From assembly GCA_039105265.1 (NCBI GenBank), contig JAPFFF010000068.1, forward strand, positions 186,001 to 250,000: 64,000 nucleotides of DNA. The letters are read 5' to 3'. The stretch is from Tritrichomonas musculus. Its lineage: Eukaryota > Parabasalia > Tritrichomonadida > Tritrichomonadidae. A program made the translations under genes and the position numbers. Under the pieces are notes generated by a model. It searched no databases. It saw nothing but the letters and a program-made list of their open reading frames with translations, and had not been told where the DNA came from. Of this stretch, positions 9,475 through 17,266 are shown in pieces; the stretch's first letter is position 1; each line of letters starts with the position of its first letter.

Positions 9475-9926
9475 TCTAATACAATTTGTTGTTGAACACC
9501 TACAAACAGACGAGGCGTATTGATATTATATTTTTGTCTCATCTGTTCGATGAGTTCCTTTGTTTTCTTATCATTAACTTTCCTGATACTGTAATTATAA
9601 TACTTGTAATCTTTAAATGATTGTTCTTCATTTGAGCCTTCAGCGAAGAACTCAAGTGAATTCGTTGATATCCTTCTTCTGACATTTGATGTTAATGTTA
9701 TATATTCGAGCCCGAGTTCAACAATCTTATCATAATATAATCGTTTAAATGCATTATCTTTGTTCTTCAATGATATGTATAACACTTTAGCTTTATATGC
9801 AGCCTTTCCGCAAGGTATTGGATATCTATCACACAATATTGAGAAATCACATTGTTTAAACTTCTCTGATTCATCTAACATTTCAATAAGTGAATTAATG
9901 TAATCATAAACTTTTGGCGTTGACAT
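9471..9926 (-). CDS. 151-aa protein of a second shared core family (A1)
   Basis: Motifs are VYDYINSLIE near the start, CDFSILCDRYP, KVLYISLKNKD, RRRIS and YYNYSIR. Relatives: 33100-33549 in E1, next to the same ATPase, and 51000-51446 in element C. No known domain recognised; mixed alpha/beta in appearance. The constant neighbourhood with the ATPase in A1 and E1 suggests a joint role. Confidence 0.75.
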   Translation of the reverse strand: MSTPKVYDYINSLIEMLDESEKFKQCDFSILCDRYPIPCGKAAYKAKVLYISLKNKDNAFKRLYYDKIVELGLEYITLTSNVRRRISTNSLEFFAEGSNEEQSFKDYKYYNYSIRKVNDKKTKELIEQMRQKYNINTPRLFVGVQQQIVLD

Positions 9927-9951
9927 ATCTTTATCATGAAATTAAAAAAAT

Positions 9952-10448
9952 AAAAATAAAGTTCATCAGCTTGAGAATGAATTAAATGAATTGTCTAATA
10001 AATGAGTTCTTCAAGTTCAGCTATTAATTGTTCAGTACCGTTGAATTTCTTTAGCTGGTTAATAAAGTGATTTATCTCTTTTAGTACTTCATCTATGATA
10101 TCATCATTATCGTAAAGGTATTTTAATGCAGGTCTCCAGCCTTTTAGCTTTTTATTGATTCTATTAATGAGGGTGCTTAATTGTTCCGCTTGGTTTGACA
10201 TTATAAATTGCTGATAAAAAAATAAAAAATTTTTGAAAGTTCTATTTTTTGAGTTGTGTTATTTTTGTTCATTAGTCGTGTTGACGGCGGGCTTTAGCCT
10301 GACGGAAACCGACTGATATATACTACTAAACAAGTTCAAAGATGAAGATTCAAAAGTGTCTACCGTCAACTTAAAATATGTATTTTAACCCTACCCCTTT
10401 TGATACCCCTTTTATCTCACCCCTCCAGCCGGTCTACTATATACTACT
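9952..10448 (-). repeat. A1 right terminal inverted repeat (composite)
   Basis: Mirror of 2260-2756. The inner terminus ends at 10327 and the outer terminus at 10448. The flanks of the inner copy are inverted rather than direct (TTGTTT before the left inner copy, AAACAA after the right one). The inner ends are therefore not a separate insertion. Confidence 0.95.
9995..10201 (-). CDS. 68-aa helical protein inside the A1 right terminal repeat
   Basis: Twin of the gene at 2507-2713 (HFINQLKK here, HFIKQLKK there). Both copies are open. Confidence 0.7.
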   Translation of the reverse strand: MSNQAEQLSTLINRINKKLKGWRPALKYLYDNDDIIDEVLKEINHFINQLKKFNGTEQLIAELEELIY

Positions 10449-10454
10449 CACGAC
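10449..10454. repeat. Target-site duplication of A1, right copy
   Basis: CACGAC, identical to 2254-2259. It lies within the polymerase gene of element B. Confidence 0.9.
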
Positions 10455-10526
10455 GAAACTGTGATTTGGTATCAGCATAGACATCTCCAATAGCATCTAA
10501 AAAATCATCTTCAATGTCCTTGTTCA
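10449..10526 (-). CDS. N-terminal piece of the element B DNA polymerase gene (right of A1)
   Basis: The ATG at 10526 starts MNKDIEDDFLDAIGDVYAD, which runs into the A1 terminus. The rest of the gene lies left of A1 (1-2259), so A1 inserted about 25 codons into the gene. The upstream AT-rich gap leads to the coiled-coil gene at 10611. Confidence 0.85.
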
Positions 10527-10610
10527 TGTTTAACACAAAATAAAAGTGAAACGATAAAAATAAAAACAAAGAAAAAGTTAAAAAAATTATTTTTTTAGTT
10601 ATGACCTATC

Positions 10611-12122
10611 TTATTGAGGGTAATCATCATCATCAACGATATTATCTTCGAGATGTGGAAAATGATATTGGAACTCATGTCCTTTCGACTTCGATTCAGA
10701 GTTCCGTTGAATTTCGTTCTTCTCCATTGATTCACCAAATTGCCTAATGGCTTTCAGCACTTGCTTCGGTGTTTGCTTCTTTCCACCTCTCTCGAAGCTG
10801 CATGCTTTGTCCAACTTCTCTTTCTCTTCTTGTGATAAGTATGGTCGAAGATGATAAACGCAATTGGACAACTTCCATCCATAGGACTTGAACACGCTTA
10901 TCGGTTCTGGTGCATTTTTCTTGTCATATGATTCAATAGCTTCCAACATGTTTTTAAGATAATCAGCTTCTTTCATCATCAAGTTCGATCTTGTCAACTT
11001 TTCAGCAAATGCATCATCTGTTGGAGGACCAGCTTGTTGAGCATTTTTTAGATTCGCCACATCCTTCTTTAGATCGTGAATTTTGTTAATGTACTTCGCC
11101 ACCTTTTTTGGAGGAAGTTCCAATTTCATCAGCTCGATTGTGTATTCGTCGCTATTATCAATGTCTTTCCTGAGTTCTTCAGCATTGTGATCGATGTCTT
11201 CAATGTGAAATTCTACACCAGTCATTTTCTCCTCCAACTTCGATAATCGTTCTTTCAAGTTTTCATTTTCTTCTATTAATCGTTCCATTTCCTCTCGAAA
11301 GTCGAATGGACGAACATTATCCTCCTTATAATCACTATTGGATTTCATTTCATGAACACTTTTCGGTGGCTTGTATGGTTCTCTGTGAACTGGTTCTTGT
11401 TCTTGTTCTTGTTCATGATCAACTTCTTCTTCTTCTCCTTCTATCTTTGTTTCTTCTTTTGGATTGGAACCGAGTTTTTGTTTCTCGGCAAATGCAGATG
11501 GTCTAGCGAGAACACTTGGAGGTGGCGGTATTTGTTGATTAGAAGGAGGTGGAGGAGGTGGAGGAACTTGTATTATATTATATGAGCGAGGTGGTGGAAA
11601 GACTTTATTTGAAATTGGAACATATGGAACATATGGATTCTTCCTTCTTGCATCGTCTTCTTGCTTCAATCTTGCTAATGCTTCTTCTTCTTGCTTCTTC
11701 TTCAATCTAGCTGATTCTTCTTCTTCTTGCTTCTTCTTCAATCTAGCTGCTTCTTCTTCTTGTTGTTGCTTCTTCCTTCTTCTTGCTTCTTCTTCTTCTT
11801 GTTGCTGCTTCTTCCTTTCTTCTTCTTCTTCTTGTTGCTGCTTCTTCCTTCTTCTTGCTTCTTCTTCTTGTTGTTGCTGCTTCTTCCTTCTTGCTTCATC
11901 TTCTTCTTGCTGCTTCTTTAATCTAGCTGCTTCTTCTTGCTGCTTCATGATGTACTGCTTCATTGATTCGAGTTGTTCTGGGGTCATGTTCTTGAACCAA
12001 TCGTCTGGGGGTGGAGCTGATGGCGGATCTGATGGCGGATCTGATGGTGGAGCTTGTTGACCCGATTGCTCGATCGAGTCAAATAGACTAACATCGCTAT
12101 CTGAGCTATACTGGAAGGACAT
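10611..12122 (-). CDS. 503-aa Pro-rich and coiled-coil protein (element B)
   Basis: The N-terminus (SDSDVSLFDSIEQSG) is followed by repeated PPSDPPSDPPS and then a long Glu/Lys/Gln repeat region of EEEARRRKKQQQ-type units. A second Pro-rich linker follows (PPPPPPPSNQQ), then an acidic stretch, coiled coils and a folded-looking C-terminal part with FKSYGWKLSNCVYHLRPYL. The element C copy begins at 53500 and is interrupted by element D. The repeat region looks prone to length change. A structural, scaffold or terminal-protein role is conceivable, since it sits next to the polymerase. No family recognised. Confidence 0.75.
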   Translation of the reverse strand: MSFQYSSDSDVSLFDSIEQSGQQAPPSDPPSDPPSAPPPDDWFKNMTPEQLESMKQYIMKQQEEAARLKKQQEEDEARRKKQQQQEEEARRRKKQQQEEEEERKKQQQEEEEARRRKKQQQEEEAARLKKKQEEEESARLKKKQEEEALARLKQEDDARRKNPYVPYVPISNKVFPPPRSYNIIQVPPPPPPPSNQQIPPPPSVLARPSAFAEKQKLGSNPKEETKIEGEEEEVDHEQEQEQEPVHREPYKPPKSVHEMKSNSDYKEDNVRPFDFREEMERLIEENENLKERLSKLEEKMTGVEFHIEDIDHNAEELRKDIDNSDEYTIELMKLELPPKKVAKYINKIHDLKKDVANLKNAQQAGPPTDDAFAEKLTRSNLMMKEADYLKNMLEAIESYDKKNAPEPISVFKSYGWKLSNCVYHLRPYLSQEEKEKLDKACSFERGGKKQTPKQVLKAIRQFGESMEKNEIQRNSESKSKGHEFQYHFPHLEDNIVDDDDYPQ

Positions 12123-12314
12123 TACAAGTATAAAAATGATCTATTTTCTTGTTGATATCACTAAATTTTAAATTTCGTAGAAAAACTCGAAGGTGGATAT
12201 TTTTCTTTGAAAAAGTTAAATACACTATAAAAATTCAAAAATTGAATAATAAAAAAATAAAATATATTGAAATTTTAAAAAAATATATTTATTAATATCA
12301 CTATTATTTTATTA
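12123..12314. promoter_or_regulatory. Divergent intergenic region between the coiled-coil and 141-aa genes
   Basis: A 192-bp AT-rich spacer separates genes running in opposite directions. It is kept nearly unchanged in C (53309-53499), including TTGAAAAAGTTAAATACACT and the AT-rich block beside the 141-aa start. It probably holds promoters for both genes. Confidence 0.5.
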
Positions 12315-12740
12315 ATGATGAATGAAGAAGAAGATAAAATAGAAGATATTTTACAAAAACAAACACCTCCTAAAGGTTGTGATTCATTCGACTACAAAAT
12401 AAATATAAACATGTCGAAAAAAATATCTCAACTAAAAGTTGAAGATGATACATCAAATTTAAGAACGATGTGTGAAAATTATGCTCATGCTCTTGAAAAT
12501 GATGCACATCGACTTCGAGCAAAACAAAAAAAGAGGTACGATGAATGGTTTGACAACCTCGAGAAAGATTGTTATCCTGCAAGAGACATTGTTAACTTGT
12601 ACAACATGTTCTTTGGTCATGAACTATCTATTACTCGACTTGGTTTCGGGCATCTCGATGGAACAAAGAGACACTTTACACATAAGAAAGTGAAAAGAAA
12701 CAAGAAGTTCATCACAATGTACTACAAGAAAAAGGAATAA
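12315..12740 (+). CDS. 141-aa protein with a winged-helix-like C-terminus (element B)
   Basis: The N-terminus is acidic. The C-terminal half (ARDIVNLYNMFFGHELSITR, GFGHLDG, then RNKKFITMYYKK) resembles the small winged-helix domain at the end of D5-type viral primase-helicases. This resemblance is by eye only. The element C copy (52883-53308) is almost identical. Possible role: DNA binding during replication or regulation. Confidence 0.6.
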   Translation: MMNEEEDKIEDILQKQTPPKGCDSFDYKININMSKKISQLKVEDDTSNLRTMCENYAHALENDAHRLRAKQKKRYDEWFDNLEKDCYPARDIVNLYNMFFGHELSITRLGFGHLDGTKRHFTHKKVKRNKKFITMYYKKKE

Positions 12741-12754
12741 CTAAAAATTTTTTA

Positions 12755-13047
12755 ACTACTTGTTTTTTTTCGAGGTACTTGTTTTTTTCGAGGTACTTGT
12801 TTTTTTTTTAGCTACTTGTTTTTTTCGAGGTACTTGTTTTTTTTTTTAACTACTTGTTTTTTTCGAGGTACTTGTTTTTTTCCGAGGTACTTGTTTTTTT
12901 CGAGGTACTTGTTTTTTTTTTTAGCTACTTGTTTTTTTCGAGGTACTTGTTTTTTTCGAGGTACTTGTTTTTTTCGAGGTACTTGTTTTTTTTTTTAGCT
13001 ACTTGTTTTTTTCGAGGTACTTGTTTTTTTCCGAGGTACTTGTTTTT
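12755..13047. repeat. Minisatellite, TACTTGTTTTTTTCGAGG-type unit
   Basis: Many imperfect units of TACTTGTTTTTTTCGAGG alternate with a variant containing TTTAGCTACTTG. It lies between the 3' ends of the 141-aa gene and the AT-hook/bZIP-like gene. In element C the same interval (52819-52882) is very short, so the array expanded in B. Open frames across it are repeat artefacts. Confidence 0.9.
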
Positions 13048-13187
13048 CCTCATAAGCTACCTTTTTCCTCATAAGCTACCTTTTTCCTCATAAGCTACCT
13101 TTTTCCTCATAAGCTACCTTTTTCCTCATAAGCTACCTTTTTCCTCATAAGCTACCTTTTTCCTCATAAGCTACCTTTTTCCTCATG
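13048..13187. repeat. Minisatellite, 19-bp unit CCTCATAAGCTACCTTTTT
   Basis: Seven clear tandem copies with exact 19-bp spacing, followed by a diverged copy that forms the end of the bZIP-like gene. Element C has only about two copies (52819-52858). Confidence 0.93.
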
Positions 13188-13430
13188 TGATACCTCTTTA
13201 TTTTCATATTCTTTTATTTTTTCCTTCATACTTTGTACTTCTTTTTTCTTTCTTTCACGATATGCCTTTTGTTGTTTCTTACGTGCTTCATTTCTTTCTT
13301 CAACTGTTGCATATTTTGGTTTCCTTCCTCTTTTTTCGACACTCTGAAGATTCTCTTTGCTTTTCGACTTCTTGAGTTTTTTGATAATGGCTGTTTCTTT
13401 GAACTCACCTAAATCTAAATTTTGGCTCAT
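13164..13430 (-). CDS. AT-hook and bZIP-like small DNA-binding protein (element B)
   Basis: The chosen start gives MSQNLDLGEFKETAIIKKLK. An AT-hook-like KRGRKPKY is followed by a basic region, RNEARKKQQKAYRERKKKEV, that matches the bZIP pattern (N..A...AYRERKKK). A short helical extension (SMKEKIKEYENK) follows, much shorter than a normal leucine zipper. The longer open frame upstream is rejected because C and D share this start. The C-terminal codons overlap the first unit of the 19-bp minisatellite. It is probably a transcription or chromatin factor for the element. Copies: 52540-52818 (C) and from 63945 (D). Confidence 0.7.
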   Translation of the reverse strand: MSQNLDLGEFKETAIIKKLKKSKSKENLQSVEKRGRKPKYATVEERNEARKKQQKAYRERKKKEVQSMKEKIKEYENKEVSHEEKGSL

Positions 13431-13506
13431 GATTTCATTGGAGATAAAAAATTGAATTATTTTTGAAAATTGAATATTCGCAAACAAAATCACTTCATTT
13501 TTTAAA
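13431..13506. promoter_or_regulatory. Bidirectional promoter candidate between bZIP-like and 123-aa genes
   Basis: The 76-bp spacer is kept almost letter for letter in B, C (52464-52539) and D (63869-63944). Features include GAATATTCGCAAACAAAATC and ACTTCATTTTTTAAA just before the 123-aa start. Strong conservation of a non-coding spacer points to regulatory function for both genes. Confidence 0.55.
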
Positions 13507-13878
13507 ATGTCGTCTACCGCAAAAGACTTCAAAGAATACCAAAAACAGCAAAAGAATGATATAAAAAGTGCTAATGCTGAAATCACCAATGCTGTTAAAG
13601 AGGTTGTATTCCTGTTCAACCAAAAAATAACAAACTCTACACCATATAGTGTCTGCATCAACTATGACCCTTTGATACAAACCAACTTGAACAAGATTGC
13701 TGATGCACTTACTCAAATGAATCTCACTACCTGTGAGGTTTATATCAAAAAGAATCCGCAATCTCCAAAACCAAAATCTATTGGCTTTCACGTGCCGATA
13801 GTGTCTGACTCGCCAGAGACACAAGAAGATGATGATGAAGATGAACAAGATGCTTCATCTCCAAAAGACAAGAAGTAA
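13507..13878 (+). CDS. 123-aa protein with acidic tail (element B)
   Basis: The N-terminal half is helical (KDFKEYQKQQKNDIKSANAE). The middle has a conserved segment DALTQMNLTTCEVY, then KPKSIGFHVPI and an acidic tail (QEDDDEDEQ) ending in a lysine cluster. The same gene is in C (52092-52463) and D (63497-63868), always divergent from the bZIP-like gene. Function unknown; the acidic tail suits a DNA- or histone-interacting protein. Confidence 0.7.
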   Translation: MSSTAKDFKEYQKQQKNDIKSANAEITNAVKEVVFLFNQKITNSTPYSVCINYDPLIQTNLNKIADALTQMNLTTCEVYIKKNPQSPKPKSIGFHVPIVSDSPETQEDDDEDEQDASSPKDKK

Positions 13879-13954
13879 GAGTAAAAAATAATTACTTCTA
13901 ATTTTAAGTTTTTTTATATATGTCTTTTTTAAGTTTTTTTTTAATATGTCTTTT

Positions 13955-14479
13955 TTATACTATACAATATTTTAAACATACATGATAATTATTAACAAGT
14001 TCATTATATTCTTTATTATATACTTGTTTCAAGTCAATAACTACTTCTCCATTATCTTTAATGATTTTTATAGCATCAATTTTTTGTATTGGACTACTCT
14101 TTGCTGCACAACATCCAACATCTTCATTAAGTTGTACTTCAACTTCATTTACATGTAGTATTGCTTTGATGATGTTGCTAAGAGATTCAATAGGTACTAT
14201 GATGCATTTCTTTGATATAATGTTAGCTAGTAGTGCTTTGTCTTGATTAAGTAGTATTTGTGCATATGCTTCAAGTATAACATTACGTACATCTGGTTCA
14301 ACTTCAACAGGTTCAGTTTGCACTCCAATGTCTCTTGTAATAACAATGTCTTCCTTGCCATCATCTCTCTTATTAATAATAATGTTGTTGTTGATGTTCG
14401 ATGTAGATGATGCAGCTGCTGATGGTTCTAAAGATACATTTGCTTGTACACCATTAGTTGTACTTCTCTTCTTAATCAT
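13955..14479 (-). CDS. 174-aa family protein with an LC8-like GVQTE motif (element B)
   Basis: The Asn/Ser-rich N-terminus includes RDIGVQTEPVEV (GVQTE at residues 52-56). The C-terminal domain (LSNIIKAILHVNEVEVQL, a Cys pair GCCAAKS, tail VCLKYCIV) is the same family as the 191-aa A1 and 185-aa E1 proteins. It ends a minus-strand run that begins at the protease. Function unknown. The VQT motif is the type bound by dynein light chain LC8. Confidence 0.75.
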   Translation of the reverse strand: MIKKRSTTNGVQANVSLEPSAAASSTSNINNNIIINKRDDGKEDIVITRDIGVQTEPVEVEPDVRNVILEAYAQILLNQDKALLANIISKKCIIVPIESLSNIIKAILHVNEVEVQLNEDVGCCAAKSSPIQKIDAIKIIKDNGEVVIDLKQVYNKEYNELVNNYHVCLKYCIV

Positions 14480-14498
14480 TTAAGTTTGAAAAAAACTT

Positions 14499-14933
14499 TT
14501 AATAGATATTGTTTTGAGTAATAACATGTTGTGTAGGTCCATATCTAATATCTTGTTTATTATATTCTCTTGCTCTACCTTGCATAGCAGGTGGTTCAGG
14601 CTTCTTAAGATATTTTGGTAGTAGAGGTACTGGTTTATCATGTTGACCAATATGTCTATAAAATCCACCATCAGTTATGCTAACAGGAGGTTCATGTAGA
14701 GGTTTCGTTATATGTTCTCGAGTATCTGGGAATCTAACAGGCTCATCATGTTCGATAATCTGAGTAGGTGGTCGATTAATAAAAGGATTGAATGTGACTG
14801 AATATGTATTAGTATTGCTGAATACACCAAAATGTTGGAATTCTATGTCTTTATTTTTCATGGTAGCTTCATTAAACATCATACCTTCTCTTCCAACAAT
14901 CTCAGCATGTGGGCTTCTATAATCATTCGACAT
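14499..14933 (-). CDS. 144-aa Pro-rich protein downstream of the capsid gene (element B)
   Basis: It starts MSNDYRSPHAEIVGREGMMF, has the central segment HEPPVSITDGGFYRHIG and ends ITQNNIY. It follows the major capsid gene by 31 bases in all three copies and is therefore probably a virion or assembly protein. No known domain. In element C the gene is interrupted by a mariner transposon. Confidence 0.65.
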   Translation of the reverse strand: MSNDYRSPHAEIVGREGMMFNEATMKNKDIEFQHFGVFSNTNTYSVTFNPFINRPPTQIIEHDEPVRFPDTREHITKPLHEPPVSITDGGFYRHIGQHDKPVPLLPKYLKKPEPPAMQGRAREYNKQDIRYGPTQHVITQNNIY

Positions 14934-14964
14934 TTACAAAAAAATAAAATATCCTTCTTTATGT

Positions 14965-16647
14965 TTATTCAGGGGTTGTTAAATCATAAGGACCAATACG
15001 TACTGATGGTGGCATACCATTTGGTCTAATCAAAATACTAATTGATATATCTGTTAATAAGCATAATAATGGAGGCGTATCAACTTCCTTTCTAAATGGA
15101 TTATCTGCCTTTTGACTACATATCAGTTCGAAGTTAATAGGTGCAAGACTTGAAAGACCTTGTTGATATGTTCCATCCGTTTCAGTTGGAAGACCTATGA
15201 AGAATGAGGACCTATCATTTGGATAATAACCTGTTGTATTTTCATTATATTGATACTCATTAGCTAGACTTGCTATAACCTCTTTGTTAAATCCATTTTG
15301 CTCTCCATTCATGTTCATTGCATTCTGGCAATATTCGAGGAACTCTGGATACTTACCATTAGTACCAAATGCTTTAGCAGGAATATTGTTGTAATTACCA
15401 CAATTCATATGAAATGCTTCAAACATAGGATTCTTGAAGTATGTCTTATGCGTATGCTTGAGTGGGAATAAGCAAAACATACTATCTACAAAATTAGGTG
15501 TAATAGTAATAGTTGCTTTATCTTGTTCATTATTAAGAGGTCTTGTACAAGTGTAAAATGACATAATCTGTGTTGGGAATGTAAGTGGATGTTGTGGGTT
15601 AGCATATCTTTGAACAAGTGCTGTATATACAGATTCATGAATACCAAAACAAGGTATAATACTCGCGCATTCTTCAATGGAATAATCAACAACACTCCAA
15701 GTTCTCCAATCACTGTAAATTGTTCGGTCAACTCTTTCCTTAGACTTGTCAGCTCCTGTAATTTCATATGCTCCTCCATGATTTTCACCAACAGGTGGAA
15801 GATTGTCGGGGTGATTAATCTTATCCATTGCTATTTTTTCGGTACTTGTCCACATCCATATTGGTTCTCCAATAGGTCGAAATTCATTGGTAATTTCATC
15901 AACATTGAAGTCTTTCATTATATGTGGATTAGCAACCAAGCTCTTTTCAAAACCAACTGGACAATATACCATACCAGCTGTTGAAAAGTAAAGACGTAAT
16001 TCGATTTTACCTGCAAATGCTGGCAAGTACTTGATATTAGATAAAGGTAGGAATCGTCGCAAATCAATCTTTAATCTAATTGTTTCAGTAACAGAAGTCA
16101 CATCTTTGTTAAGATTTGCAACAAAACCACATCTCCTTCCATGAGTATCATTCCAAATATCCTTATGTCTTGCTTTACTATATATATCAGCTCTTTTAGT
16201 AACTTCATTTGCACAACATGCAGTTAAAAAGGATTCTTCACATCCAAAGTTCTGGGTATAAAGCGTCATACCATTAGCTACAATTTCATACTTCTCAACA
16301 GCATCTCGAGCATCCTTAAAACCAAACCATACCTTACCAAAATTATAACCACTGACATTTTCTAAATCACTTAGAATTGGCTTGTCTATTTTTATCATCA
16401 CTTTCATATCTGCTCGAATAAAGCCATTATATATATCTGCTGTATTATGTGTATTGGGCGAGATAATACATGTTGTATATGAACCACTCTTAATTGGTGG
16501 TGATGGTGAATAGGATGTTTGAGGATTTAATGAGTATGCCTTATTTGTATCACTAAGTGAAATGCAATTATCGACAACATCAAAATAAGATGCAATTTGG
16601 GTACAAACCTCAGCTGAGGTTCTCATATATTGTTCCTTGTTGAGCAT
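14965..16647 (-). CDS. Major capsid protein, double jelly roll (element B, 560 aa)
   Basis: The length and beta-rich pattern fit Polinton double-jelly-roll capsid proteins. Recognisable parts are the N-terminal strand block, NFGKVWFGFKDARDAVEKYE, a first-barrel end around LPAFAGKIELRLYFS and a C-terminus ISILIRPNGMPPSVR. It is the longest and best conserved structural gene of B, C and D, preceded by the basic protein gene and followed by the 144-aa gene. It would form the hexameric (trimeric) capsomers of an icosahedral particle. Confidence 0.85.
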   Translation of the reverse strand: MLNKEQYMRTSAEVCTQIASYFDVVDNCISLSDTNKAYSLNPQTSYSPSPPIKSGSYTTCIISPNTHNTADIYNGFIRADMKVMIKIDKPILSDLENVSGYNFGKVWFGFKDARDAVEKYEIVANGMTLYTQNFGCEESFLTACCANEVTKRADIYSKARHKDIWNDTHGRRCGFVANLNKDVTSVTETIRLKIDLRRFLPLSNIKYLPAFAGKIELRLYFSTAGMVYCPVGFEKSLVANPHIMKDFNVDEITNEFRPIGEPIWMWTSTEKIAMDKINHPDNLPPVGENHGGAYEITGADKSKERVDRTIYSDWRTWSVVDYSIEECASIIPCFGIHESVYTALVQRYANPQHPLTFPTQIMSFYTCTRPLNNEQDKATITITPNFVDSMFCLFPLKHTHKTYFKNPMFEAFHMNCGNYNNIPAKAFGTNGKYPEFLEYCQNAMNMNGEQNGFNKEVIASLANEYQYNENTTGYYPNDRSSFFIGLPTETDGTYQQGLSSLAPINFELICSQKADNPFRKEVDTPPLLCLLTDISISILIRPNGMPPSVRIGPYDLTTPE

Positions 16648-16665
16648 TTTTTAGATGAAAAAAAT

Positions 16666-17217
16666 TTACATCATATCTTCAAAGATGCGATTTCTCCTAC
16701 CCATTATTCGTTGAGGAGGTATATATTGTTGTGGTGGTTCTTCATATTGTTGTGGTTCCTCAGGAACATATTGTTGTCTTGGTTGACTCATTCTTTTATC
16801 AACAACCTCTTTTATCATTCGTCTCTGTTCTTTCTTTTCTCGACTTATCTTCATTTCTTCACCTAGTGATTTTAATTGTTTGAGTATTTCTTCATTCACA
16901 GTAGGGTCATATGTTTGTTGAGGTTTTCGTGGTTTTGGAGGTTTTCGTGGTTTTGGAGGTTTTCGTGCAGCTTTCGAACTTAATGACTTTCTGGGAGTTT
17001 CTTCAAAATCATCACTATTTGAGTTTTCTTGAGTTTCTTCGATATTTTCACTTTCTGAGTTTTCTTGAGAATCTTGACGAATTGGAGTTTTTCGGGGTTT
17101 TACTATATACTTGTCTTTCTTCTTTGTTGGCAAAACTTCCCAATCTGGGTCATCCCTTCCATTCAACCATTTATGAATAACCGCAAGTCTCTTAGAACCT
17201 GTTAGATGTTTTGACAT
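16666..17217 (-). CDS. 183-aa basic, Pro-rich core-like protein (element B)
   Basis: The N-terminal globular-looking part (LTGSKRLAVIHKWLNG) is followed by a Ser/Glu-rich linker. A tandem Lys-Pro-Arg repeat (KPPKPRKPPKPRKP), a coiled segment and the C-terminus MGRRNRIFEDMM follow. The number of KP repeats differs between B and D. Basic Pro-rich composition next to the capsid gene suits a DNA-condensing or minor virion protein. It is possibly a substrate of the element protease, although I cannot prove a cleavage site. Confidence 0.65.
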   Translation of the reverse strand: MSKHLTGSKRLAVIHKWLNGRDDPDWEVLPTKKKDKYIVKPRKTPIRQDSQENSESENIEETQENSNSDDFEETPRKSLSSKAARKPPKPRKPPKPRKPQQTYDPTVNEEILKQLKSLGEEMKISREKKEQRRMIKEVVDKRMSQPRQQYVPEEPQQYEEPPQQYIPPQRIMGRRNRIFEDMM

Positions 17218-17266
17218 TTAAAAATAAACAAAAAAAGTCAATAAATTGAGTTTTATTGAGTTTTCA

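Larger units (their letters stand above)
2260..10448. mobile_element. Polinton-like element A1 (8.2 kb) inside element B
   Basis: Inverted repeats of 497 bp (2260-2756 and 9952-10448) and the CACGAC duplication define both ends exactly. Parts seen: DNA polymerase with an embedded HNH domain, a helical DNA-binding-like protein, a small coiled protein, a 191-aa family protein, a small membrane protein, an ATPase, a 151-aa family protein, and one 68-aa gene inside each terminal repeat. I did not see a capsid, protease or integrase gene. It may therefore depend on other elements for integration and packaging. It looks broken (at least one break). The nearly identical terminal repeats mean recent insertion. 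Its genes resemble those of E1 more than those of its host element B. Confidence 0.93.

Noticed and set aside
11306-11921. Leucine/phenylalanine/serine-rich plus-strand frames
   Set aside because: Complement of the Glu/Lys/Gln and Pro repeat region of the 503-aa coiled-coil gene.
12816-13093. Two open frames of 60-79 codons rich in FFSRYLFF units
   Set aside because: Pure translation of the minisatellite.
13048-13187. CRISPR-like array
   Set aside because: Units are contiguous 19-bp tandem copies without unique spacers, in eukaryotic virus-like DNA.
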